From Berberis thunbergii (Eukaryota > Streptophyta > Magnoliopsida > Ranunculales > Berberidaceae), in the NCBI GenBank assembly GCA_003290165.1, contig QNQO01006952.1, positions 1 through 64,000 of the forward strand: a DNA stretch of 64,000 nt. The letters are read 5' to 3'. The notes below the pieces were generated by a model that was not told the origin of the DNA, ran no database searches, and saw only the letters and a list, made by a program, of their open reading frames with translations. This document shows positions 46,742 to 58,613 of this stretch, piece after piece (positions within the stretch are counted from its first letter, which is position 1; each line of letters begins with the position of its first letter). Made by a program: the position numbers and the translations under genes.

Positions 46742-48059
46742 CCCTCTCCCTCTTTAGCTTGCAGCCGACAGCACAAACCCCCTACATTCTTCTTCAGTTT
46801 TGCTTCACAACACAACCATTTCCTCTTCAATTCACCTCCGACTAGTGACAACCCCCTCCCAATTTCCTGTTCAACATAGACTATTAACCAATCCCCTTTT
46901 TTCTATCTCAGTTCACAACCACCATCGACCCCCCTTCCCAGTCCTATCTCTATCTGATTTCACTTCGCAACTAACCCCTCCCCTATTTCTTTGTCTCCGT
47001 TTTAGTCCACCACCTTTTCCCCCATCCCTCTCGCTTCTCCTCTATTTTGGTGCCTCTATCTCCCTCTTTTGTTCAACACTACCCCTTAACCCTCCCTCGT
47101 CATCTCTCTTAAATCCCACCTCACCACCAGCAACCACCCCTACCTTTCTCTCCATATGTCTAATTTTGCTTTGATGAAAACAACAACATTGGGTTTGTTT
47201 TACAATAGTTAATATATTGTTGTTATTGATACAACCCCACAAAACATATGGAAGAATCCTACGGAGATCATTTTACCAGAACTACGAAGCACAATGGCAA
47301 TGATTGAGTATCATCACAAAAAAAACAAGTCAACGTGCTTATTATAGACATCTTCAATAAAACATGACCCAAGAACAAAGGATTGCACATAGGGAACGTT
47401 GACGTTTTCATTATAGACAACATCAAGATAGTATGACTAATTATCAAAGAATATTACAAAGATAACATAGATGAAATTACCAAAAGCAACGTAGAAAATG
47501 TATAACGAAACTGCAAGGATCATTACAGATAGAGCAACATCGCATATGTGAAAGAGAGTTATTGCTCAACATGACCAATGAACAAAAATCGATACAAAGG
47601 GAGCAAGGAAGAGAGCAAATAGGAACAATTGATATTCATACTCCCCAAACAAATCATGAATATTCATCAACCAATCAATCCAATATAGATACCTTACTTA
47701 CTAGCATATTGAACAAAACAGAAAAATGTACACATGTATTTTTATTAATATATACATTATTTAAGATTGTATTTTTTTAACGCATATTTCACCAGAAAAC
47801 ATGCTCAGAGTAATGAATGCCTACTTGGAATCATAATTGAATATAATTGGAGAGAGTGATACTTTGGTTACTCTAGACATCACTGGATGCTCCATGCAAC
47901 GTATTTCTAGAGTCAGACTTAAGTTTTTTGCTATATATAAGATTTGTCCACAAAGTAATACTTATCGTAAAGAAATTATCCCTTAAATGAAAAATAAATA
48001 AATAAATAAATAAAATATTCTAACATACTTTTATTGGTTTATATCCAGTTGCAAGTTCA

Positions 48060-49600
48060 TCACTCTTGAGGCGTGAAAATATACATATATATTTACTAAC
48101 TCAACATGAAAAGAGTATATCCAATTTTGATTTGCCAGCCATCACTAACGACTTTGATGAGTTTCAGAACATACCCAATCTCCTATTAGAAGAACAAATT
48201 ACCTATTTCATACGAGGATTTGGGTTCAATCGAAAAAATTAACCTCATATCAAGGGTATGTTTTTGACCTCATAATGGATTCAATCACTAGAAATGAAGG
48301 TCGTGTGTTTTTAGTCGATGGCCCTAGAAGGGCTGGGAAAACCTTTTTATACTGTTCACTTCTGGTTACTCTTAGGAATAAGGGTTGCATTGTAATTACA
48401 ACGAAAACTTCAGGTATAATAGCAACAATGATGTCAGGAGGTCGTACAACACATTCACGTTTCAAGATACTTTTGAATTTGAGACCAACTTTATCATGTA
48501 TTGATCGTAAACATAATGTTAGCTGAGCTTCTTCGACAATCAAGCTTATTTATTAGGGATAAAATGACAATGACACACCGTCATGCTTTTGAAACTTTGG
48601 ACCGAACACTCAAAGACATAACTGGAGTTGATTTGCCATTTGGAGGAAAAGTTTATGTCTTATGTAGAGATTTTCAACAGGTTTTACATGTGGTGAAACA
48701 TGGTACATGGGCAAAAAAAATGACTTTTGCATCACAAAATATTCAATTTGGGAACATCTTAGCATACTACATTTGAAACAAAATATGTGTGCTTTGCTAG
48801 ATCCTATTTTCTCAGAGTTTCTACTACGAGTGGGAGATGGAATTGAACCATACATTGTAGATGACATGATAGAACTACCTAATGACTTTGTCATGCCATG
48901 AGAAGGTGAGCACTCCTTGAAACTGTTGATACATGTAGTTTTTCCAAACTTACATATCAATGGTCACGATATAAACTACATCACACAATGAGCTCTAATA
49001 ATTCCAACAAATGTGTATGTTAATTTACTTAACGAATAAGTGATAAAGGCTTTTCCTGGGGATGAGGTCACCTATTATTCCTTCAACTCGGTTGACAACG
49101 ACACTCATAATTTATACCAACAAGAATTCTTGAATTCCCTTTGCCCAAGTGGCTTACCTCTTCATAAGTTCACATCAAATAAAGTTGCTCCAGTTATGAT
49201 TTTGAGAAATCTTGACTCAAAAAATGTAATATGTAGCGGGACACGGTTATTATGCAAGGGGTTTCAAAGGAATGTTATTGATACAGAAATAGCAATAGGT
49301 GACCGCACGGGTAAAAGGGTATTTATACCTCAAATTCATTTTAAGACTTCGAAAAACTTAAACTTGTCATTTGTCCTTAAAAGAAAATAATTTCCTATCC
49401 GCTTGAGTTTTTCTTTGACAATCAACAAACCACAGGGTCAAACAATACCTACTGTGGGAATTTACCTACTTGAACACACCTCGTTTATGGACAACTCTAT
49501 GTTGCATTATCAATTGGGGTCTCTAAATATACCATCAGAATTTTGGTGAAAAGAGGAATTCTCAATGGCATGATTGGGTTTATACAAGGAATGTAATATA
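48060..49600 (+). pseudogene. Helitron PIF1-like helicase, degraded
   Basis: Recognisable helicase order is kept across frames. NDFDEFQNIPNLLLEEQI (48150) comes first, then the Walker A region VDGPRRAGKTFLYCSLL (canonical GPGGTGKT altered to GPRRAGKT) and TSGIIATMMSGGRTTHSRFK. AFETLDRTLKDITGVDLPFG, FLLRVGDGIEP and FPGDEVTYYSFNSVDND follow, then GTRLLCKGFQRNVIDTEIA, and IPTVGIYL with the residues that precede the last motif. This is the RepHel helicase domain of plant Helitrons. Stops near 48525 and 48770 and frameshifts disable it; the Rep HUH domain is not visible. Confidence 0.8.
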
Positions 49601-49620
49601 CAATGATATGTTTTGATCAT

Positions 49621-50780
49621 TTAGACATATAAAGAATTATTAATATCATATTTAAATATATTTTTTCTTCAAACTTTGCAATTTTATATTCAATGAATTT
49701 CACAAATGTGTTTTTCACTGGTTTTATTATCTGCTTACATTCAGTAACATAATATTCACAACTTAACATGCGACATATACCTCTAACACTGTCCCGTATT
49801 ACTTTTTTTGGGCATGGCCGACTGGCAAAAAAAGGAGGCGAGTGGAGCCTTGGCGAGCCATTCTTCTTTCGAAGTGTTTTGCCAAGAGAGCGAGGGTGCC
49901 CTTCTGGGGTGGGATCGTTTCCTTTCAAATGACAACTACATTTTTCAATTTTGGGGCCTTGCACAAAATTGCCCCTCGCCCGATCCAGTACAAACAATGC
50001 CCCGTTAAATACCATGACCCACAGGCAAGCTAATGGACCCGTCAAAATTGATCACATAAATTTGTAATTATACACACTTTGGACAACAACAATGAAGTGC
50101 TTAACAAGTCATCTCTTGGATTTCACAGTTTGATGATCACACAAGTTTCATTTGCAGTGGCATGTGAATGAAGGATAATTGAACGCATACCTTGCAAAAC
50201 ATTCCTTTTGTTGGATCATTAGTATTACATGCATTGTTCTTTTGCACATGATCAAATATCAAGAGATCCCATCAAAATGGATTTTGTTGCTGTATAGTCA
50301 TTGAGTAAGTTTTTGGTTGTTTCATATTTATTGAGTATGCAGATATACATGTATTTTGGAAATTTTTTCCAATAAAAAAAGGTGGAAACTATGTCAATTT
50401 TGTTTTTTCTTCCAATAATTGGAGTATATAACCTTCAAAAGCAATAAACATCTTTTGGTTATATGTTTGCTATGGATTTGGTTGTTGTATGCTCACTACA
50501 TATGTGCCAAAGCAAATGTTTTTTTTCCCTTATCCAAGTCCCTCAAATAAGTGTTGTATGCTCACTCACCGAGTCTCAAGTGGAACATATGAAATTGTCA
50601 TATTATAAATAAAACACTAGGTCAAATGATTTTATGAGTGCTCACTACCCACACTTAATATAACCTATAAAAAAAAGTATGGTTTTCACGCGCAGTGTGT
50701 GTCGAGGACTATAGTGCTCATTAACATTGAGACGAAAAGTGTCAATTTGGGTGGGGAGTTAATGGTGTTACTCGGAAAAT
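49621..50780. other. no gene recognised
   Basis: A GC-richer block (49800-50030) contains GGGGCCTTGCACAAAATTGC and several short overlapping frames but no family motif. The rest is AT-rich spacer upstream of SC35. Confidence 0.3.
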
Positions 50781-50794
50781 TCTAGGGGTCGAGG

Positions 50795-50870
50795 GATGGG
50801 TGGAAGCCACCCATCTGCCTCGAGATGAGCGTTATTGCGCATCTCAAATCCAATGCGCTCATCTCGAGGC
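50795..50870. promoter_or_regulatory. paired palindromes upstream of SC35
   Basis: GATGGGTGG-AAG-CCACCCATC (50795-50815) is a perfect 9-bp-arm hairpin. Directly after it, GCCTCGAGATGAGCG (50817-50831) pairs perfectly with CGCTCATCTCGAGGC (50856-50870). They lie about 290 bp upstream of the SC35 start codon. Either a tiny foldback element or a protein-binding site; function unknown. Confidence 0.5.
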
Positions 50871-51042
50871 GGATCGCCCCTTTACCTCGCTCCCTCCCTC
50901 GCTCTGTAGCAAAGCTCGGTGTTACTCAGATTTGCCAGAACAATTATCTTATGGAGGAGTGCGCATAGGATTGACCCAGAGAAACATCTGGAGTCAGGAG
51001 TGGCAAATCTTGTAATTTGTCCAAAAACGCGGATTTGTGTTG

Positions 51043-51158
51043 TATATATTTGGATTGACAAACCAGATCCCCTCGAAGAAACTTCTCGTCTCTGTGTTCG
51101 GGTTCTTCGTTCTTCTCAGCAAGCCCTAACACTTATCTCTCTCTCTCAATAGCTGAAA
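51043..51158 (+). promoter_or_regulatory. SC35 core promoter and 5' leader
   Basis: TATATATT at 51043-51050 is a good TATA box. Transcription would start near 51075, giving a CT-rich leader without any ATG. AAGCCCTAAC (51121) resembles the telo-box found in many plant genes for RNA and translation factors, followed by CTCTCTCTC. Confidence 0.5.
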
Positions 51159-54100
51159 ATGTCTCATTTCGGAAGATCTGGCCCTCCAGACATCAGAGAC
51201 ACCTACTCTCTTCTCGTCCTCAACATCACTTTCCGTAAAAAAAATTTCATCTTTTTCTCTTCCTCTTTATTCTCGATTTTCTCTTACATTTTCTCGATTT
51301 TTATGTTTTATGTTTTATGTTTATTTTGTTATCTTTTCGTCAGGAACCACTGCGGATGATCTGTTTCCTTTGTTTGATAAGTACGGGAAGGTTGTCGATA
51401 TCTTCATCCCGAGAGACCGAAGGTTTGATGATGATCATTTCTTACTATTTCCTTTGATTTGTTTATCCATATTGTGCGTTTTGTCTCCTAATTGCATGTG
51501 TTTTCATGTTCTAGGACTGGCGATTCCCGTGGATTTGCGTTTGTGAGGTATAAATATGCAGATGAAGCGCAAAGGGCCGTGGAGAAGCTTGATGGTGAGG
51601 GTCATCATTGTCCTTTTTTGGGAATTTAGATTTCATTGTATTGTATTTTGTTTAATGGAATAAATTTTTATTTTTTCGTGCAGGAAGGACTGTTGATGGC
51701 AGAGACATTATGGTTCAATTTGCCAAGTATGGTCCAAATGCGGAACCGATGTAAGTTCATTATGTTAAGGACTGTTTCATTCTGTTATTGATGATTTCAG
51801 CCTCTAGAGACATGGAATCTACCAATTCATATTAAACTTGAAATGATATTGATCCATTTGAACAATGCTGTTAAAATTTATAATAAATCTGGAAATTTAA
51901 TTGATTTCTGAATTTTAAAGCTGAACATATTTGTAACACGAGCTGTAGAGTAGAAATTATGACTTACAACGAAAAAAGCTGATGTTGGGCTGTCTTTTAG
52001 ATTTGCAAATGAGAAGGTAACGATCATACATGAATCTATATAATTAGTTTACTTGATCTCCTCATCTATTCCAACTACTTACTGAGTATGGTTCTCATGT
52101 CTCTAGTCGGAAAGGAAGGATAGTTGAGAAGTTCTCAAGGACAAGAGACAGGTCAAGAAGCAGAAGCCTTCGTCCTAGGTAAGAATTTGGATAGATCCTC
52201 GTCTTTTATGCCCTTTAATTTTTATTGTTTTCTTTTAAAGGATGATCATTAGTATATGATATGATTTAGGACTTAGAATTGTTCAGTGTGAGTTGTGAAC
52301 TAGGTTTTGGTCAATCGATTCTTAATGAGCCTTATGTTTTATATATTTTACACTTAGATGGGTACATACTTTATGACTTAATAAAGACTAAAGACTAAAT
52401 ACCACTTCAATGAAAACCCGTACTTTTACTCTAGCTATAGTTCTTAATCTTTGCTGGTGCTATTTTTATTCACTTGTTGGCAACTTCAAACTTTATGATC
52501 GCTCTCATTGTTAGAGAACAACTCGAGATTTTTCTTGGTCATATGTGATGATGAAAGATTCTAGGCTGCTTGTTTGGATGTCTCTTTTGTGCCTTGTTTG
52601 GGGTTTTTTTGCCCTTCTACCCCTTTTGTGGATGATGTTTGTGGTTGTATTTTAAAGAGAATGGATAAAAAGGGAGAAAGGATAAAAAGGCACCCATTAG
52701 AAAAACACCCAACGCTGGTGTTTGTGGTTGCACTTACAAGGCCTGGATGCTTAAAGAACAAACATGTTGATTGATTGGAAGGTAAATTGGATGTTTGTGT
52801 GCTTGCTTTTAGTTGCTATCAGCATTGTCAAAATCATTTAAATCTCACGTTTAAATTGCAATTTGAATTGATTCAGATGGCTTATGGTTTGAATCTGTCC
52901 ACAAAATCGTACCTTGATAAAATGTACGGCTTAATTTTCTTGAGTTGCAAGATTCTACACAATTCAAAGCACCACCAAAAAAATTTATTGTTTCGACCAA
53001 AGTTCATGTTCCCAACATCGCAGCAGAAGTAGAATTTGGGCTATATTTGGGTCGTGCTTAAAGGCGTGGTGGTTGTGGAAGTGATGCCCATTTCAATGTG
53101 GCTAGGGAGACTTGTTTAGAAGCTCTTTCCCATGGCCATTTGTTGGACTTTTTGAAAGAACAATATCAAAGAATATTTGAGTGGTGACGGAAGGGATAAA
53201 GCTTTGTATAGAATGTCTTATCTCTTTGTTGCATTGTCCAATTGGTAGGAATGAACGCTTGGGATGACTTTTATGGAAGGAGTGAAATCGAAGTATCTTT
53301 GAAGAAGTCTCTGGGGACGGCACAAAGCTTTGTACGAAAACTCCCCTTCTCCTATGGAGCATCTCCTAGGAATGAATTTCTTGGATAGCCTTTGATAGAT
53401 TGTAGGGTCATTGGGGTGCCTTATTTTCTCACTAATTTCTCTTTACTGTTGATTTCTTTGCTTTATGAAATGAATTGGTTTTACCTTTCAAATGATCATT
53501 CTTTAATGGAATCTATTTGACATTAAAAAATATTTCCTTCTTGCTTGCATTCTTTTGCTTGGGTTATTTGGAGAGAAAGGAACAACACGACTTTCAAGAA
53601 TAGTACAAGATGTGGATAGAGATGAAAATTAATTGGTGGGTTTGGGTATCACTTTGGGAATATTAAAATATTCTCAATACTTGTGTGCCAACCCCGAAAA
53701 TCTCAGGAATGGGCTTTGATGATGATGACTTGTGTATGTTTGGTTGGGGGGCTTTTGTCCATAATAGAAACACTGATGTATAATTTTGGTCTAGGTCTAG
53801 TAAGCGTTTCACTAGATCCTTCTCTATGCAGTTAAAACGGATAACGGACCCTAACGGTCTAGGAGTTATAGGTTATAACGGTATATAATGAAATATATTT
53901 TTAAATATATTTTTTTACCCCTACTAAATATAATTAAAAGTCAAAATAACTATTTTGAATCCAACAAAACATGCAACAGAATGGGGGAGTTGTGAGGGTT
54001 AACCATGTTGAAATTAACATCCCCACAACACAAGTGATTCCAATGCATCCATCAATGCCTAAAACATGCAAAATTCCTACATTGCCCTTTTCACCCCGCA

Positions 54101-56968
54101 TGGTGATGGCCATGGAAATTCCACAATCTCAAAACCCACTCATCACATGGGGATATTTTTCTATCTAAATGTGGTGACAAAGGCATCAATAGTATTTCTC
54201 ATGTGATCAACCACATACCTGTTTATGTTCCTTATTCATGCATTCATGCGTTGAGTGAGAGAACTAAACCCTAGATATTATCGATAACCCTCTCCTCTAT
54301 AAAACTATCCCTTACATCACCACCTTTCCCACACTTTCTACGATAGGGGTGGGGGCGTGGGGTGGGGTTGAACCAGAAGATGTTGGTAGATGGGATGATG
54401 AAGGAGGAGAGGAGTGGGGTTGTGGATTTGGTGGCGGAGATGAATCGCTTTGAGCTGGTGAAACCGGTGGTTGAAGAGAAAGCGAAAAAGGTTTGTGGTT
54501 CTCTTCAGTTCTCTCAATTTCGAAGTCGTCAATTGTTGAGTCTGACTCAAAAGAGTCTGAATTTGTGGATCCCCATTGAAGTTGCAATCCCCATTGAAAC
54601 TTACGAGAAGAGTCTGAATTTGTGACTCAAAAGGTTCGTTAAAAGTTGCAATCCCCATTGAAGGAAAAAGAGTAGAGAAGAGATGAGGAAATGGAGATTA
54701 TAAGCTTACGAGAAATGAAAGCATGAAGCATAGAGATCGCAGCAGTTGGTAGACCCCTCTTCTATTCTTCTTCAGTTCCTTTCCTTTAGTCACAGAGATC
54801 ACATAGAACCAGAGTGTTGATTGATCTTTGTGATTGATCTCCTCTCTTTTTCAGTTCTCCACTCTTCGTTCTCTTTGAATTTGCTCTGAAACAAGAAAAG
54901 AAAACGTTCACGCTTTATTTTTATTTTTGTATATTGTAACAAACGTTATAACTCCGTTACAAGATAAAACGTTAAATGCATAACGGGCGCTATAATGGCG
55001 ATAGCAGCAGCTGTTATTAAATCTAATCTTTATATATCTCAGCTCCGTTAGAGGTTATTTCAAAATTATAACTCCGAATTAACTGCATAGATCCTTCCTA
55101 TTTCACCTTCTTTGTCTTCTGAATTTCCTTTCGTCGCTTTCTATTGAAGATTTCCAAATCCTCTTCTTGCAAAGATGATACGTCATCCTAGCTTTTCAAT
55201 ACAATTTTTAATTTGTTTTGTTTATTAAAAGACAACTTTAGATCCCCATCCCCCCCCCCCCCCCCCCCCCCCCCCCAACTGCTGCTTCATGAACTCATTG
55301 TATATTGCAAGGACATACTAGTCGATCAAGATCATATGATGTATCATGTGCTTTTGTAAGTTGGTAAGCTAATGAGAATTTTTTTTTAAGTCAATTTAAC
55401 TTTACAAGGTGAAGATATAAGAACAAACTAACTATAGGAGGCCTTATTGTATTTGTTATCCAAACACTCTTATCATTTCCACATCAGATTCATCATTTTC
55501 CTGTTCAGCATCAAATCCATGTTACCAAACCATAGATTGAATCTTTTATTGGGAGGCTAAGTTGATTTCCAGATGCATATGTCATGATTTTTCACATCCT
55601 TGTATAAGAAACCTGACATAATGTTGTGATTATGGTTCATCACTTGGATCATAGCAAACTGAGTTTGAAGAGAATTTTTTTCACATCAATAACAAAAAAG
55701 GAAGATTGAACTGTGGGAGGAAGATCAATAGCAAAAGATGAAGCACAGATAGAACTACAGAAGACAAAAACAATAAAAGAACAGGGATAGAAGAAAAAAA
55801 AACAAAAGAATAGGACATTGAAAGAAAAACAGAGACAAGAATAGATGAATAGAAGATGACTACCACAGCTCACTGCAGATCTCTAAAAAAATAATCTGCA
55901 TAAGAGCTGCACAAAATTTTGTTTTTGCTCTGAACAGAAAATGGGAGTGGCAACAATGCATTCTTTCATTGCGTTGTCGCTGTCATAGCTATTTGCACTC
56001 TTTCAATGAAAATGTGAATCATTTATTGGGGTTGGGGGTGAGTGTTTATTTACAAAATTTAATAGGAAAATCAACCCCTAGAGGAAAATGATTTGCTTGA
56101 TGTGATGTAGTAGTCTAACACTAATGTAATAAAATATAGTTTTTGAACTGATTTGCACGCTAAATAAAACACCCTAAAGTTATTGTTTGTAATATGCAAA
56201 CACACGTTGCCATGAATGACATTTGTACTCTTTCCTTCTGTTGTGGTACTCCTAGTTTATGGGAATCAAGTATAGTTTTAGTTTTCTTGTACAGATGATG
56301 GAAATGCTTTTTATTCACAGAGGATGTAAATGGCTGTTTGCATTTGCCAGGTACAAAGATGATTATAGGGACAAGGATTACAGAAGGAGAAGCCGTAGTA
56401 GAAGTAGGGATAGATATGAACGTGACAGGTATCGTGGGAGGGAAAGAGATTATTATCGTCGAAGCAGGAGTCACAGCTTGAGTCCCGACTACAACAGGGG
56501 TCATGATCGAGGTAGGTACGAGGAGGAGCGAAGGAGGTATAGGAGCCGGAGTCGCTCATATGATAGGTATTTGCTCAGTTGCGCTATATATTTTGTTTGC
56601 AGTTTCCTGTTTTTTCCCTTTCCTCTTTTCCATTTTATTATTTTGTTATGTTGTATGTATTTCAGTTACTCCCCTGCACGGCGAAGTCCTAGTCCTCGAA
56701 GAAGTGTATCTCCTCTCCCATCACCTCCTGCTAGAGGTTATAGTCCCAGGCGCAGCTTTGATGATAGATCTCCTTCTCCCCGGAGTGCATCCCCACCAGC
56801 TAGAGCTGTTGATTCTCGAAGCCCATCTCCCCACGATTCAGAGGTTAATGCTAGCATTTTTTTTGATAAAAAATAAAATGAAAATGCTAGTTTGTTCATC
56901 AGTATTTTATTTTTAATTTTCTTTGAACCAATAACAGTTGTTACTTTATCTCTTTTGTGCAGGATTGA
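51159..56968 (+). CDS. SC35: SC35-type serine/arginine-rich splicing factor, 257 aa
   Basis: Eight coding exons join in phase: 51159-51234, 51344-51422, 51515-51594, 51684-51750, 52107-52178, 56351-56566, 56666-56843 and 56963-56968 (774 nt with the TGA). All introns are GT-AG. Residues 1-15 are the conserved MSHFGRSGPPDI start. One RRM follows (about 15-93), with RNP2 LLVLNI and RNP1 RGFAFVRY. From about residue 100 comes an arginine/serine domain with YRRRSRSRSRDRYE, then SPSPRRSVSP-type repeats. It should bind exonic enhancers and recruit U1 and U2AF in nuclear speckles. Intron 5 is 4.17 kb, swollen by transposons. The protein is shorter than I recall for the Arabidopsis homologue because RS repeats after exon 5 are fewer. 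This is the only intact host gene in the window. Confidence 0.93.
53100..53640 (+). pseudogene. LINE remnant (zf-RVT/C-terminal region) in SC35 intron 5
   Basis: Broken frames give RNERLG and later AWVIWRERNN-type sequence (near 53568), TTFKN, and two echoes of GGGACGGCACAAAGCTTTGT-like text (53190-53210 and 53314-53334). The W-ERN--IF signature is typical of the end of plant non-LTR reverse transcriptase ORFs. Strongly decayed. Confidence 0.4.
53824..55090. mobile_element. probable MULE in SC35 intron 5, 1.27 kb
   Basis: The ends CTATGCAGTTAAAACGG and CGAATTAACTGCATAG are inverted. Subterminal TAACGG/CCGTTA motifs are plentiful at both sides. GATCCTTC occurs immediately at both flanks (53815-53822; 55090-55097), fitting a 9-bp duplication with one change. 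The middle (54290-54660) is GC-richer, with a proline/serine-rich frame on the minus strand (54312-54587), possibly a captured gene fragment. Confidence 0.6.
55250..55276. repeat. 27-nt poly(C) tract
   Basis: An uninterrupted run of 27 C lies in SC35 intron 5 after GATCCCCAT. In the pre-mRNA it would be a C-tract about 1.07 kb upstream of exon 6. Homopolymers this long are prone to assembly error. Confidence 0.9.
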
Positions 56969-58613
56969 TTTTTTGAGGCTTAATCTTCGAAGGTTAAACC
57001 ACAAAATGATATCTGTAGCTAATGTTGGAGTACCATCTAGATCCTAGTTTGGCCCTGAAATGCCTTTTGAAGGTTGATGCCTTATTACTGGTCTTGATTG
57101 GACTATTAGTAGTTATTGGACTTTCTTTAGTTGTATGATCCTCAAAACTTAAAATAGATCTTATGGTGCTTTTAAGATACTCATTTGTGTGGTTGTTACT
57201 GTAGAATGTGCTTGATAGTTAATGTTTAAATGTTATTCTAACTTCTGGTGAACCATATTTATAGTTATGTTCGGGAAAGATTGTAAGTTGCTGATTGACG
57301 AGGGTGTAGTTGCTGTTGATGCTGATTGTACTTACATTGTGCATGATGTTCGTTTTGATGCTGGTTACGAACAACAGCATGTTGGTGATTGCCACCATCT
57401 AGTTAGTTAACTTGTTTGCTGATGTTGAGTGGTAAGATCCATTGATCTCATTTTCTGAATAGTCATGTATCCATTGGGAGTTTGATTCTTGCCATAGTCG
57501 ATTTCTTTTGTTGTTGTGTTGAACGGTTGGGTATTGAAAGGATAGTTGTAGCTGTGATGACCTGAACATTTGGGTTCTGAAAGGGCTTAGTTCTAGCTGC
57601 AGTGGTTTCCAAAGATTGTTAGATGGGAGCTAGTTTTTTGCTTGTTGCTGAGACTTCGTGATATGGAACCATATGATGATGAGTAGCTGATTCTCAGATG
57701 AGACCTAGCATGTCAAACACATTGCTAGCACACTTTGAGGTTGGGACAAACTATTTTGCTAAGGGTACTTGGTTGCATTTGAATTATATGAACATTTATA
57801 TTGACTTGCGTTGCATTTTGCACTGAGATCAACATGAGAGGACGTGATTGTAGCAGTGTGTGTGATAAGAAAGATCTGACATTCCCGATAAATAATTTTC
57901 ATTCATAGTTGCTAGAGGATGGGGCTTGATGCTGTTTGCGATGATTTTTAATGCTGAGTGAGTGATAATTTAGATGATAAGAAATGATGCTGGCTGTTGT
58001 GCTTTGATGCCGGTAAAGATTGCTGTGATTGGTTGCCATTGATGCTGTGGTCCTTTACTGGTATGTTATTCTTTTATCTATCCCATTTTGTGTGATATAA
58101 CTTGCCAAATTTTTTGTGTTTTTCAGCTTTGCTATTTAATTTAGCAGATATTCTCATGTGCTGGTAGTGTTGATAACCGACTCCATTTGACCTGCCGTTG
58201 ATAAAATCATGCTTTGATTTCCTTCAGACTTGCACTCACTTTCGTTAGCAACCCAGGGAGCAAAATAGTTCCCCTTTCTTCAATAGTCTATTGAAGCCCT
58301 TTGTGCTTCTTAATTAAGGTTCAGATGTCATTGTGTACGTTTATGCTGGTTTACTGAGCATAGATTTAATGGGATACAGCTGCCAAAATGATATTTTATC
58401 TGTATTATACAAAGGTAATTTTTCACCGTAACAATGTTCGAGTTGCTCTGGATCAAATTGTTCACGTGCCCATTTATGAGTTGCTGAACTACAGTCTTAT
58501 CAGATTGTCCATGCTTTGACAGTTGTCCATATCCTCTGCTTGAAGTAATATTAATGTGGCAGGTGTCGTGGTTACGAGAGCGCAATATCAATAGTTGTGT
58601 TTATGATTTTGAT
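56969..58613 (+). other. SC35 3' untranslated region and downstream spacer
   Basis: The SC35 3' UTR probably runs from 56969 to about 57250 (T-rich, AATAAA-like signals not clear). The remainder repeats GATGCTG/GTTGATGCTG phrases (57300-58050) without an open frame. No second gene recognised. Confidence 0.4.

Larger units (their letters stand above)
45617..49620 (+). mobile_element. Helitron relic
   Basis: The 5' end is probably TCTAGTATTATAACGCC (45617), preceded by A as Helitron insertion requires. Next come a CTTCAACCTGATTTCTTAG-like leader block, a tandem array, a pyrimidine-rich stretch, degraded Rep-side repeats (MTNEQKSIQRE-type units, 47360-47640) and a PIF1-like helicase (48060-49600). 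The 3' end is uncertain: ACCTCTAAC near 49782 has a CTRR end but no clear hairpin before it. Confidence 0.6.

Noticed and set aside
46555..47174. Overlapping proline/serine-rich frames in three frames
   Set aside because: All derive from a C- and CT-rich stretch with a CAA microsatellite. No splice structure or domain supports a gene.
48250..48960. Minus-strand frames of about 100 codons
   Set aside because: They are shadows of the plus-strand Helitron helicase, whose motifs are unmistakable.
54312..54658. Minus-strand proline-rich frames as a host gene
   Set aside because: They lie inside a transposon in an SC35 intron and two frames are open at once. Kept only as a possible captured fragment.
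56259..56876. 205-codon frame as a separate arginine/serine-rich gene
   Set aside because: It is a read-through of SC35 exons 6 and 7 with the intron between them; the exons join in phase to the RRM exons upstream.
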